Source: Stigonema sp964246695 (lineage in GTDB: Bacteria; Cyanobacteriota; Cyanobacteriia; Cyanobacteriales; Nostocaceae). Taken from it: a stretch of DNA of 31,865 nt. The stretch spans positions 1 to 31,865 of the forward strand of contig CAXTSI010000034.1 in assembly GCA_964246695.1 (NCBI GenBank). The letters run 5' to 3'. The position numbers were made by a program, and so were the translations under genes. Shown piece by piece: positions 7,282 to 15,585 of this stretch (the first letter of the stretch is position 1; every line of letters starts with the position of its first letter). The notes beneath the pieces are model-generated. The model made no database searches. It had not been told where the DNA came from and saw nothing but the letters and a program-made list of their open reading frames with translations.

Positions 7282-9087
7282 TCAGCGGTCTTCCGTCGGC
7301 AGCGTGAAGCTCGGGGTACTGGGAGACAGCTGCTCCGCGTACGCCTGCCGGTAGATGTCCAGCCACGGCGCGCGGTCGCCAGGGATGACGGTGTCGTTGG
7401 CTGGGTCGTCTAGGGCAAGCTCGAGCCGGGCGTCGCTGACGGTGATTCTTTCAAACGACGGTGTATCAATCCAGTCGTCGTCGGGGGCCAGAGAGGGCTG
7501 AATGGTGCCAATCTCGACGGCCAACGCGTGACCAGCCTGCAGCGTCCAATCGGTTGATCTGAGGTCGAAGCTGGTCGTGCCGGGTTTCACCACCGCCACC
7601 TGCCGGTTGAACGCAACGGCGCTGCCGTCTGGGGCGACGTCGTACAGCTCGACCATGACGTTGCCGTAGCCCTCGATCTCAAGCGATACCCGTGGCGTGC
7701 CAGTGATCCGAACCGGCTGCCCAAGTGGCTCAGACCAGACGAAGAAGCGGTTGGGAGCCTCGGCTGCGGGGTCGGCGGGCAGGCCGTCGTCCAGGTACGA
7801 CCCGCCGCCGAGCGCGATGGTAGCGGAGTACTCCACGACCGGCCAGGTGTCCTGGGCGCGCCAGGCACCGGTACTGTCCTGCACGACGTAGGCTGGGTAG
7901 GCCACGGTCGGTTCGATGCCCTTGAGGTACTGGTCGTAGAAGGACATCACCTCGTCGAACCAGCCCTCGCGGCCCATTTCCAGTTTCCCATCGGCAGTAC
8001 GGTCATTGCCCCGGTAATGCTCCCAAGGGCCGAGCCAGCCGCGCTGCGGCCCCTGGTGGTTGGCGAGGAACTCCTCCACCGCCTCGGCTTCTGTGTTCCA
8101 CTCGAGGAAGCCCTGCGTAAACAATAGTGGAGTGTCGGTGCCCTTGGCGTGCCCTGCCAGGTCACGGATCTTCCAGTAATCGGAATTGGGGTCGGCAATT
8201 TCATAATCGGCAATGCTCTGCAAGAGGCACCCCGGGTGGGACATCTCGTACTCGGCGTTGGCCCGGTAGCGCTCGTCGTCGTCCGGCATCTGGGGCAGCG
8301 TCGCAATGGAGTTGTAGGTGTTGGCGACGTTGACGATGGTCGAGCGGGGAACACCGTTCGAGCGGAAGTTGCGGTACAAGTCCCACATCGGTTCCTGTGC
8401 GACGACGGCCTTCAGCGCGTCGTGGTTGAGGTTGTTGCCGATCAGTCCGGTGATGGCGTCGGCGGACTTGCCGTACATACCGACAGCACCCGTCGACCAG
8501 GGCTGCGTCGCCGCCCAGTCGATTGCGGCTCTGACATCGGCCTGCACACCTGGCCCCGCAAAGTCCAAACACCCAGTGGAGCCGCCGAAGCCGCGCGTGT
8601 CCACCATGACGAAGGCGTAGCCGCGCCGGAACAGGTCGGCTCCTTCGATCAAGTCATTGAAGCGGTTGGAGGGGCCGGTGTGCGCGTGGTTTTCCAGTGC
8701 CAGGCCACCAGAGTGCCCCAAGTATGGCCCGACCACCAGGATCACCGGCACCCTCTCGCCTGCGGCCAGTCCTTCGGGCAACAGAACGTCGGCGTGCAGT
8801 TCAACGTCGGAGCCGTCCGAGGACGGAAAGTAGTGCTGCGTCCAGGCCGCGCCTTGGGGAACGCGGTCGTTCTCGGCGTGCGTGACCGCTTTGTCGGCGG
8901 TGGCAACCGCAGCAGTCGCGGTCGCCTCTGGCATGGGTGGCTGCGTGGCTGTGGGCTGCTGCGCCTCCGCCGGAACGCTCTCCGGCGCGGGCTGCTGCGC
9001 GGCTGCGAACTGGCCGCAGACACTGAGGGCCAGCCCCATCGCCCCGGTCATTAACAAGCTGCGGACGTAGGTTTTGCGGGTGAGCAA
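7282..9087 (-). CDS. CocE/NonD-type X-Pro peptidase-like exported hydrolase, 601 aa
   Basis: Serine hydrolase of the CocE/NonD family (X-Pro dipeptidyl-peptidase S15-like), acting on acyl esters or peptides. Visible in order: lipoprotein-like signal with LSVCGQ, a Pro/Ala-rich linker, the strand VPVILVVGPY, the VDTRGFGGSTG motif, nucleophile GMYGKSADA (Ser about 208), FTQGFLEWNT where the catalytic acid is expected, the His motif GPWEHY (about 357), and a C-terminal jelly-roll with RITGTPRVSLEI. The start chosen is TTG 9087 behind a perfect AGGAGG. ATG 9174 (630 aa) and GTG 9183 (633 aa) are alternatives. Strongly GC-rich compared with flanking genes, like the TAP-like gene with which it shares leader and signal peptide. 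Probably acquired from an actinobacterium; envelope-located. Confidence 0.82.
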   Translation of the reverse strand: MLTRKTYVRSLLMTGAMGLALSVCGQFAAAQQPAPESVPAEAQQPTATQPPMPEATATAAVATADKAVTHAENDRVPQGAAWTQHYFPSSDGSDVELHADVLLPEGLAAGERVPVILVVGPYLGHSGGLALENHAHTGPSNRFNDLIEGADLFRRGYAFVMVDTRGFGGSTGCLDFAGPGVQADVRAAIDWAATQPWSTGAVGMYGKSADAITGLIGNNLNHDALKAVVAQEPMWDLYRNFRSNGVPRSTIVNVANTYNSIATLPQMPDDDERYRANAEYEMSHPGCLLQSIADYEIADPNSDYWKIRDLAGHAKGTDTPLLFTQGFLEWNTEAEAVEEFLANHQGPQRGWLGPWEHYRGNDRTADGKLEMGREGWFDEVMSFYDQYLKGIEPTVAYPAYVVQDSTGAWRAQDTWPVVEYSATIALGGGSYLDDGLPADPAAEAPNRFFVWSEPLGQPVRITGTPRVSLEIEGYGNVMVELYDVAPDGSAVAFNRQVAVVKPGTTSFDLRSTDWTLQAGHALAVEIGTIQPSLAPDDDWIDTPSFERITVSDARLELALDDPANDTVIPGDRAPWLDIYRQAYAEQLSPSTPSFTLPTEDR

Positions 9088-9215
9088 GGATCTCCTCCTA
9101 GCGGAAACCGTTGCCCCTGCGTCGTGCGTGGGTCGGTCAAGATCTCGTGGGTGGTTAGAAGGAACTTTAGACATGGTGATCACCTTCTTGGGTCATTTGC
9201 TGATAGGTTTGCGAA
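9088..9215 (-). promoter_or_regulatory. Leader shared with the TAP-like gene
   Basis: Second copy of the leader described at 4895-5030. It carries AACCTATCAGCAAATG upstream, an AAGAAGG in front of ATG 9174, a 10-bp palindrome GGTGATCACC, and the AGGAGGAGATCC that immediately precedes TTG 9087. The in-frame stretch from ATG 9174 would add 29 residues before the signal peptide. Confidence 0.6.
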
Positions 9216-9224
9216 CTGACGAGA

Positions 9225-10202
9225 TCACCCACGATCTTGCGGTGGCTCTGGAAAACGGGTTGGGGTCTTACGCTTGAACACTCCGTAGGCGATCGCCAGG
9301 AACACGGGTACTGCAACCAGCACTGATAGCGCCCCGTAGGTCGCGTGGTACTCGCTAACTGTGAACAGGGCTGGTGTGGTCACGACGGTTCCGGCTGCGT
9401 TGATCACGAGGATGCCGCCGATGTTGTTCGCGAAGTGTACGCCGATGGCGAGTTCGGTGGTTCCGTCAATCAACGAGACTACAGTCAACAGCAGACCCGG
9501 AACGAGGAAGTAGCTGAAAAAGATCGTGAGCCAGCCGCCCGTGATCGCCTCCGGATTTAAGAGGTGCGGCAGGGTGAAGATCACGGCTGACGTGATCGCC
9601 AGAAAAACGCGGTTAGACCAGATGAGGCTCGCGCCCTGCACGATGTATCCGCGAAAGAAAAGCTCCTCTGTGGTGATCTGGATCGCAGTGACAACCAGTG
9701 CGAGCGGGACGAAGAGCGCGAACGTCGTGAGGTCGGAGGTAAAGGAGAAGGTGTCAGGGTAGAAGAGGTACTGTCCCAGCCCACCGATCAGGCAGAATGG
9801 CACGAACCAAGCCACAAACCCGTGACCGACCCGCCGCCAGTTGATCTTCTCCCGCGCCGTGATCAGCGTCTGGAGGGGGCGGCGGTGGACGAGGGAGACA
9901 GTGAGGAGAATCCCCGCCAGGAAGAACGGAAAACCCACCATGATCACCAGGAAACTCCCGACGGAACCGAGCGCAGCTAAATCCGCCCGACGGAACGCCG
10001 CGAAACCCTCCTGACCGTTAAGCGCGAACGCGACAAGCGCGCTGCCGACACTGCCGACCACCAGCCACGCAAAGAGGATGATCACCAGTCCCAGAACATA
10101 CCGCCACCCCCGATACTTACCCCAACGGGCGGCCTCCACGTAAGTCGCGTCTTTCCCTTCCGTTCCAATTCCCTGCTTTCCTTTGGTTGCTTTGATTCTC
10201 AT
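9225..10202 (-). CDS. CPBP-family intramembrane glutamic endopeptidase, 325 aa
   Basis: Polytopic membrane protein (about 8 segments) with the CPBP (CAAX protease/bacteriocin-processing, Abi) motifs: EELFFR (Glu179-Glu180, Arg184), FTLPH (His213) and GVHFANN (His256, Asn259). Family members cleave peptides in the membrane; in bacteria many are immunity or processing enzymes near peptide genes. Start ATG 10202 with AAAGGAG 6 nt upstream. It lies 51 nt downstream of the peptidoglycan-binding gene and about 140 nt upstream of the CocE-like gene, all on the same strand. GC is intermediate. The substrate is not evident. Confidence 0.85.
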   Translation of the reverse strand: MRIKATKGKQGIGTEGKDATYVEAARWGKYRGWRYVLGLVIILFAWLVVGSVGSALVAFALNGQEGFAAFRRADLAALGSVGSFLVIMVGFPFFLAGILLTVSLVHRRPLQTLITAREKINWRRVGHGFVAWFVPFCLIGGLGQYLFYPDTFSFTSDLTTFALFVPLALVVTAIQITTEELFFRGYIVQGASLIWSNRVFLAITSAVIFTLPHLLNPEAITGGWLTIFFSYFLVPGLLLTVVSLIDGTTELAIGVHFANNIGGILVINAAGTVVTTPALFTVSEYHATYGALSVLVAVPVFLAIAYGVFKRKTPTRFPEPPQDRG

Positions 10203-10253
10203 CTTTGTCTCCTTTACCCGTGCTCTGATCGCTAATTGCCTTTGCTAGTGTTT

Positions 10254-10742
10254 TCAGGGTTCGATGGGATTACCGAGGATTCTTCCATAGGATTTCCAGG
10301 GGAGCGGCGATCGATAGGGATTCTCCCGCATATCCAGCACTTCCCAAGTCACAGGATTGACCTGTCCTGTGATGGGGATGTTGTAGCGTCGTTGTAAATC
10401 TCTCACCGCAGCCTGTGTAATCGAACCAAATGCACCATCGACAACCGCACCACTCGGATTTCCCAACCTGACTCCGGCAGCATTTAAAAACCCATTATCT
10501 GAGAGAATTTGCTGCAACATTTGCACTCTTCTACCACGATCGCCCCGTCTCAAGGTTGGTAATGTGATATTCGTATAGGCAGTAGCGACCAGCATCGGAG
10601 AGGGTTGAGGTGGAGGAGTGGCGATCACTGGATGCATTCGCAAAACCCCAACTACTCCCATTGTGACGACGATTGACAGAGTAGTTTTAGTCAGTATTGT
10701 GGTGATTCTAGAAATTGATCGTCGTGTTGTGGTTAATTCCAT
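10254..10742 (-). CDS. Secreted peptidoglycan-binding-domain protein, 162 aa
   Basis: Signal peptide or N-terminal anchor (TKTTLSIVVTMGVVGVL), a short Pro-rich linker, then one PG_binding_1 repeat: LRRGDRGRRVQMLQQIL, an insertion AAGVRLGNPSG, VDGAFGSITQAAVRDLQRRYN, and TGQVNPVTWEVL. No catalytic domain is attached, so it is probably a wall-binding protein or adaptor. Start ATG 10742 with AGGAG 7 nt upstream. The paralogue at 5341-5731 is truncated. Codon use is that of the host rather than of the GC-rich neighbours. Confidence 0.8.
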   Translation of the reverse strand: MELTTTRRSISRITTILTKTTLSIVVTMGVVGVLRMHPVIATPPPQPSPMLVATAYTNITLPTLRRGDRGRRVQMLQQILSDNGFLNAAGVRLGNPSGAVVDGAFGSITQAAVRDLQRRYNIPITGQVNPVTWEVLDMRENPYRSPLPWKSYGRILGNPIEP

Positions 10743-10783
10743 TATCTTTCTCCTATTTGTCGCTATGAATGATTCGTATCGTG

Positions 10784-11008
10784 TCAGCGAACTTGTTTTG
10801 GAGTCATTCCAGTCAAGCGCTTAAGCTGTTGGGTCAGATGGCTTTGACTGGAGAAATCGACTTGTAGAGCGATGTCTGCGATCGCCAAATCCGTTTTCGA
10901 CAATATTGTTTTCGCCCGTTCCACCCGCTGTTGAATCACATACTGGTGTGGTGAAACTCCCATCGCCTATTTGAATAAACTCGCAAAATAGGTGGGGCTA
11001 ATAGGGAT
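10784..11008 (-). pseudogene. AraC-family regulator C-terminal remnant with amber stop
   Basis: A minus-strand frame reads SPTYFASLFK, TAG, AMGVSPHQYVIQQRVERAKT, then the second helix-turn-helix DLAIADIALQVDFSSQSHLT, ending KRLTGMTPKQVR and a stop at 10784. This is the DNA-binding domain of an AraC/XylS regulator. The TAG replaces a residue usually Gln (CAG to TAG), and everything upstream is missing; the DsbA-like gene stop codon lies 8 nt away. Confidence 0.8.
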
Positions 11009-11016
11009 CGGTTAGC

Positions 11017-11574
11017 TCAATGACTGGCAGCAATCATGGCTGCGATCAACTCCGTCGTGTTCCAGTGCCCGATATATCGATTTTCATTGATAAACAGGGC
11101 TGGGGCAGTCGTTACTCCACTCTGTATTCCGCCTTCGATATCTTTATTGATGCGAGCGATATGCACTTGTTTAGACAAGTCTTTGAGAAACTGAGGAATA
11201 TCAAGCCCTAAATCATTGGCGTACTCTACAAGATAACCATTTTCTAACTTCTGTTGATGGGCAAATAAAGTATCGTGCATTAACCAAAACTGTCCTTGGG
11301 CAGCGGCGGCAGCGGCAGCTTCGGCAGCCCGTTGAGCATGAGGATGAATTTGTGCCTGCGGAAAATGACGGAAGATCAAGCATAAATAATCGTCTCCAAA
11401 GGAAGCACTAAGCTCTCGTTTGATCCCTTTAATCAGCTTGTAAACGTCCGCACTTCTAGGGCATTGATAGTCTCCATACATCACCAGTACTACCTTGGCA
11501 CTCAGCACACCTCGCATCCAATCTTGGGTTGAAGGTGCTACAAGTAAGGAACTGTGGCTACGATCATCGCTCAT
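11017..11574 (-). CDS. DsbA-family thioredoxin-fold protein, 185 aa
   Basis: Thioredoxin-fold protein of the DsbA/thioredoxin_4 group: strand VVLVMYGDYQCP, helical insert with an Ala-rich run (AAEAAAAAAAQGQFW), and the cis-Pro loop TTAPALFI. The active site reads C38-P-R-S41, so the usual second Cys is absent and a normal disulfide exchange cycle is not possible; a monothiol, glutathione-linked or non-redox role is more likely. No signal peptide, so cytosolic. Starts at ATG 11574 with a weak AGAAAG upstream. Its 3' end abuts the AraC remnant. Confidence 0.75.
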   Translation of the reverse strand: MSDDRSHSSLLVAPSTQDWMRGVLSAKVVLVMYGDYQCPRSADVYKLIKGIKRELSASFGDDYLCLIFRHFPQAQIHPHAQRAAEAAAAAAAQGQFWLMHDTLFAHQQKLENGYLVEYANDLGLDIPQFLKDLSKQVHIARINKDIEGGIQSGVTTAPALFINENRYIGHWNTTELIAAMIAASH

Positions 11575-11795
11575 CTTTCTACATCTGTATCAGCCATAAA
11601 ACCTTGCAATTAACTTACTCAATCCATTGACTGCATGACTATTTGCATAAATTCAATATAGGCGATCGCCTTCAAGCTGTCGTCTATAGCAAGTTAAAAT
11701 TTTTACAGTATAAATTGATAGAGCAACCATGCCATCGTGGAGTAGAAGGCTGGTTCTAACTCAAGTTAGAATCCCAATTCTATCGAAAGTACATC

Positions 11796-12419
11796 CTATA
11801 AATTAACAATGCCGCGTTTAACGGCAACAATTACAGCTTGGGTGCGATCGCTAACATCTAACTTATTCAAAATCCGATTGACATGAGATTTGACAGTGCC
11901 TTCACCGATACTCAAAGCAGCTGCAATATCGGCATTGCTCATTCCCTGCGCCAGTGAGCCGAGTACTTCTAGTTCTCGTTCACTCAGTTCTGGATTGCTG
12001 AGGCGCTGTACCAACTTTGCTCCCACATCAGGCGGAATATACTTCTGACCCCGATGAACGGTACGAATAGCATTCAGAAGCTCGTCAGGTTCAGTTTCTT
12101 TCAACAGATATCCTTTTGCGCCTGCCTGCAATCCCCGATAAATATCTTCGTCACTATCATACGTGGTCAGTACAATAATCCGAGCAGATTTAGCAGTAGC
12201 ACAAATTGCACCGATGGCGGCAACTCCTTCCACTTCAGGCATTCGCAGATCCATGAGCGTGACATCCGGTTGGTGTTCCCCAAATAGAGCGATCGCTTGT
12301 TCCCCATTTTCGGCTTGGGCAATGACCTGCATATCTGGGTCACGGTTAATAATGGTGGCTAATCCTTGCCGAAAAATAGCATGATCGTCTGCAATGAGAA
12401 CCCGAATGGCTTGGCTCAT
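11796..12419 (-). CDS. NarL/FixJ-family response regulator, 207 aa
   Basis: Receiver domain with the acidic pair DD (11-12), phosphoacceptor Asp57 in TLMDLRMP, Thr in VLTTYDS and Lys in YLLKE, followed by a LuxR-type helix-turn-helix (LSERELEVLGSLAQGMSNADIA, then EGTVKSHVNRILNKL). Transcription factor activated by phosphorylation. The ATG overlaps the stop of the upstream histidine kinase by 4 nt (ATGA), so the two are translationally coupled and surely a cognate pair. Confidence 0.92.
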   Translation of the reverse strand: MSQAIRVLIADDHAIFRQGLATIINRDPDMQVIAQAENGEQAIALFGEHQPDVTLMDLRMPEVEGVAAIGAICATAKSARIIVLTTYDSDEDIYRGLQAGAKGYLLKETEPDELLNAIRTVHRGQKYIPPDVGAKLVQRLSNPELSERELEVLGSLAQGMSNADIAAALSIGEGTVKSHVNRILNKLDVSDRTQAVIVAVKRGIVNL

Positions 12420-15136
12420 TGTGATGCCTCCCGATCGACGGTAACAATCATCTCTGTTCCTTCTCCAGGTTGACTCCTAATCGTGAGTTGTGCGCCGATG
12501 CGCTCTGCCCGTTCGCTCATGCCTAGTAAGCCAAAACCCTCAGAGGCTGGAATACTCCCAACTCCAAAGCCCTGTCCATTGTCTCTCACGCGCAAGCAAA
12601 ACTGATCGCGATCATAGATTAGCTCCACTCGAATTTCATCAGCATTGGCGTGTCGAATCGCATTGGTTAAGGCTTCCTGCCCAATCCGCAGTAGATTACT
12701 CTCGACTTCAGTCGGCAGAGAATATACTGCACCCTCAATCTCATAATATAAAGTGGTATCCATTGCGGCAGTTCTGAGTTGAGCGACGAGACGATGTAGA
12801 GCGCTCTGTAGACTGCCTTCCTCCAAAAGCTGAGGACGGAGCGCTACTACCGATCGCCGCGCTTCAGTCAGTCCAGTTCGCGCCAATTCTTCGATCAGGT
12901 CTAGGTGTGCCTGCGTTGCTTCTGAATCATCCGTTAACACCTGTTTTGCAGCTCCTACCTGAGCCAGAATACCTGTAAACGCCTGAGCGAGTGTGTCGTG
13001 AATTTCACGCGCCATGCGGTTGCGTTCTTCCAAAATCGAGGCTGCTTCTGCTCGCTTTTGCAGCGTAATATCTCGCGCCAACCAAATCACCTGTTCGTGC
13101 CGAATCGGTGCAATGCGAGCCGAAAACCAGATTTCTCGTCCAGCTATCCACTGGCTGTATTCAACTGTGAGTACTTGTTGGGTTCTCAGCACCTGCTGAA
13201 TGTAACTCAGGAATTCATCAGCTTGTTCCGTAGCATAGAGTTGATGCAGTGTTTTACCAATATACTCCTCCCTATGCAACTCTCCATATGACGGATTTCC
13301 TTTGATTGCGCCGATCACTTGCCCTTTAGCATTGAAAACACACAGCGGATCGGGAATGGCTGAAAAGAGTGATCGCAGTTCTGCTTCAGAGGCTTGCAAC
13401 GCGACTTCTGCCTGTTTACGATCGCTAATATCTGCAATCACCCCTTCGATGTAGTCATCGCCTGCATTCAGATAAGAAGAGAAAAGTCCCCAAAATACTG
13501 TCCCATCTCGTTTTCGCATCTGTGCTTCATAGCTTCGCACTTCCCCATCCCGCTTCATCACCTCAATGCCTTGTTGGCGATCGCTGGGATTGACCCAATA
13601 GCCTATAGTGTGTTCAATCCCAATAATTTCTTGGGGTGAATCAAAGCCAAACAGATCGGCAAAGCGTTGATTGGCATTGAGAATTAATCCATCACAGATA
13701 CGGGTACGGTAGATACCAACCTGGGAGTTTGCAAAGATAGCTCGGAATTTAGCTTCACTGTGTTGTAATGCTTCTTCTGCTTGTTTACGCTGCGTAGTAT
13801 CATTGCCAACCGATAAGATTTCAACGAACTCTCCCTGTTCATTGAAGATAGCTTGATTTGACCAGGCAACCCAAACTCGCCGACCGTCTCGACATAGGTT
13901 TTCACCCTCACCTTGCGGGTACGCTTGAGGATTGCGAAGTAAATCGTGAACAAATGGTTTGACATCGCGTCCAGAGGTTTCGATGTCTGGAATAATGGTT
14001 TCAAATAAGGTTCGCCCTAGAATCTGATGTTCTTCATAGCCCAGGAGTTTTATCCCATAATCGTTGATGTAGCGAATCCGTCCTTGCGGATCATAGCGAA
14101 TGATGACTGAATTCGCGGTTTGTAGCAGGTTGCGATAATTCGCTTCACTTTGTCGTAATGCGTCTTCTGTTCGTTCGCGATCGATGATCTCCTGCTGTAA
14201 GGCTTGAGTTTGCTCTTCTAGTTTCCTTTCCAGCGTTTCGGCATAGTTTGCTAACCGTTCATACAGCCGAGCATTTTCTAGTGAAATCGCTGCCTGAGCG
14301 ATCAACAGTTTAAGGACTTGCAAGCGATCGCTGGTAAACACTCCGGTACTGAGATTGTTCTCCAGATAAAGTATGCCAATCAGCTGATTTTGCTTGAGAA
14401 TGGGCATACACAGGAGCGATCGCGTTTGTTGGTTTTGAATATACCGATCAGTCAAAAAAGACGGTTCGCTGATTGCATCATCAAACACCAGAGTTTCAGA
14501 TGTGCGTTCTACTGATTGGATGACGGAGACAGGAATTGTTGCACAGCCAGCAACAGCGATCTTTTCCAGGTTACACTGTCTACTCCCACTGCACTGAGCC
14601 ACAACAGTGAGCCGATCATCTTCCAGGAGAACCAGAGCGCCAGTTTCGGCTCCTGCATTTTCTATCACCACCTGCATCAACGTTGCAGTTAATTGATCGA
14701 GATGGATCATTTTTGAGATGGCTTGAGCCGCTTTCATCGCCGCAGCCAAATCGATCGCCGCAGTCGGATGACGGATCGTTTCATCGGTCACGATTGAATG
14801 TGATTGCCGAACTAGGTTGGTGTTGAGGAGTTGTGGATAGCGTTTTTCTAAATCTTTAACTTTAGCGGTTGCGCCCCAGCGATCGTAGCAATAGTACGCC
14901 TCTTTAATGTAAGTTTGAGCAATTTTTTCCCGCCCTCGCGCCAGATAATGTTTAGCCGCTAATTCATAGGCGAGTGCTTCTTCCTGGATAAACTCATTTT
15001 CAGCAGCCCCCGCGATCGCTCGCTCGTAAAACTCTTCAGCCTCAAAAAATTGCCCTAAGACTCGCACTTTTTCTGCCTCGACTAAATGAAATTTATGTAG
15101 ATAATTCATGGGGGCGTGTTCTGCCCATTTCTGCAT
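12416..15136 (-). CDS. GAF/PAS sensor histidine kinase (truncated trifunctional kinase), 906 aa
   Basis: Domains in order: a helical TPR-like segment (1-105) with WAEHAPMNYLHKFHLVEAE and EKIAQTYIKEAYYCYDRWGA, GAF (about 130-290), coiled coil, three PAS domains (about 325-445, 455-575, 580-690), HisKA_3 with His713 in MAREIHDTLAQA, and HATPase (NAIRHA N-box, DNGQGFG, GLLGMSERA). This is a NarL-type sensor kinase feeding the overlapping response regulator. The N-terminal segment is the junction region of cyanobacterial multidomain proteins that carry a Ser/Thr kinase and AAA ATPase before the GAF. Those parts are missing, and a kinase N-lobe lies immediately upstream out of frame. It may still be made from ATG 15136, but its native input domains are lost. 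Confidence 0.85.
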   Translation of the reverse strand: MQKWAEHAPMNYLHKFHLVEAEKVRVLGQFFEAEEFYERAIAGAAENEFIQEEALAYELAAKHYLARGREKIAQTYIKEAYYCYDRWGATAKVKDLEKRYPQLLNTNLVRQSHSIVTDETIRHPTAAIDLAAAMKAAQAISKMIHLDQLTATLMQVVIENAGAETGALVLLEDDRLTVVAQCSGSRQCNLEKIAVAGCATIPVSVIQSVERTSETLVFDDAISEPSFLTDRYIQNQQTRSLLCMPILKQNQLIGILYLENNLSTGVFTSDRLQVLKLLIAQAAISLENARLYERLANYAETLERKLEEQTQALQQEIIDRERTEDALRQSEANYRNLLQTANSVIIRYDPQGRIRYINDYGIKLLGYEEHQILGRTLFETIIPDIETSGRDVKPFVHDLLRNPQAYPQGEGENLCRDGRRVWVAWSNQAIFNEQGEFVEILSVGNDTTQRKQAEEALQHSEAKFRAIFANSQVGIYRTRICDGLILNANQRFADLFGFDSPQEIIGIEHTIGYWVNPSDRQQGIEVMKRDGEVRSYEAQMRKRDGTVFWGLFSSYLNAGDDYIEGVIADISDRKQAEVALQASEAELRSLFSAIPDPLCVFNAKGQVIGAIKGNPSYGELHREEYIGKTLHQLYATEQADEFLSYIQQVLRTQQVLTVEYSQWIAGREIWFSARIAPIRHEQVIWLARDITLQKRAEAASILEERNRMAREIHDTLAQAFTGILAQVGAAKQVLTDDSEATQAHLDLIEELARTGLTEARRSVVALRPQLLEEGSLQSALHRLVAQLRTAAMDTTLYYEIEGAVYSLPTEVESNLLRIGQEALTNAIRHANADEIRVELIYDRDQFCLRVRDNGQGFGVGSIPASEGFGLLGMSERAERIGAQLTIRSQPGEGTEMIVTVDREASQ

Positions 15137-15585
15137 CTTTTCTTAGTTGATGTTAACACAATTAATTGAGCCAAGCTACTTTTTGGGAGTTTGAAGCATC
15201 GAGCGGTAGGCTCAAAAGCGCCAGAGAGGATATTGGCTGCATGGATTCTGCCCAGAATGTCGCAAATAGCGATCGCAAGACCAAGAAAAGTGGATAAAGG
15301 CATGGGGCAGAATATATCTGGACGCTTATGCATCCATTGCTCTAGGGACTCTCCTCCAAAATCTTCTAAGATAATCACCAGAGTCCGTTGATAGTCCTGC
15401 TGGCTGTATGCGTTGATAACTCCTTCCAGATTTAGGGAGCGGGTAATTTTATATTCCTGTCTGTAGCGGGTTAGTTCTTGGGGAGAGGGATAATCAAGCT
15501 TTAGCATTTTTACGACGAGCCGTACTCCATCGTCTCTGATGCCCCGGTACACTAGAGAATTGGAACTTTCGTATATTTTGTTTTG
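15137..15585 (-). pseudogene. Ser/Thr kinase N-lobe remnant of the trifunctional kinase
   Basis: The frame reads KIYESSNSLVYRGIRDDG (glycine-loop region), VVKMLKLDYPSPQEL (catalytic Lys), LVIILEDFGGESLEQW (hinge) and ICDILGRIHAANI, where the catalytic HRD/HKD loop should follow. Instead there are about 30 unrelated residues and a stop just inside the histidine kinase gene, in a different frame. The catalytic loop, DFG motif and AAA ATPase are all missing, so it cannot phosphorylate. Reads as one ancestral gene with a large internal deletion. Confidence 0.75.

Noticed and set aside
8149..9054. Long plus-strand open frame (301 aa) opposite the CocE-like gene
   Set aside because: It lies wholly antisense to a well-motifed hydrolase gene in GC-rich DNA, where long antisense frames are expected; the product shows no domain.
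11752..11773. Terminator after the response regulator
   Set aside because: A 7-9 bp stem is present but no T-run follows on the minus strand, and the stem is AT-rich and weak.
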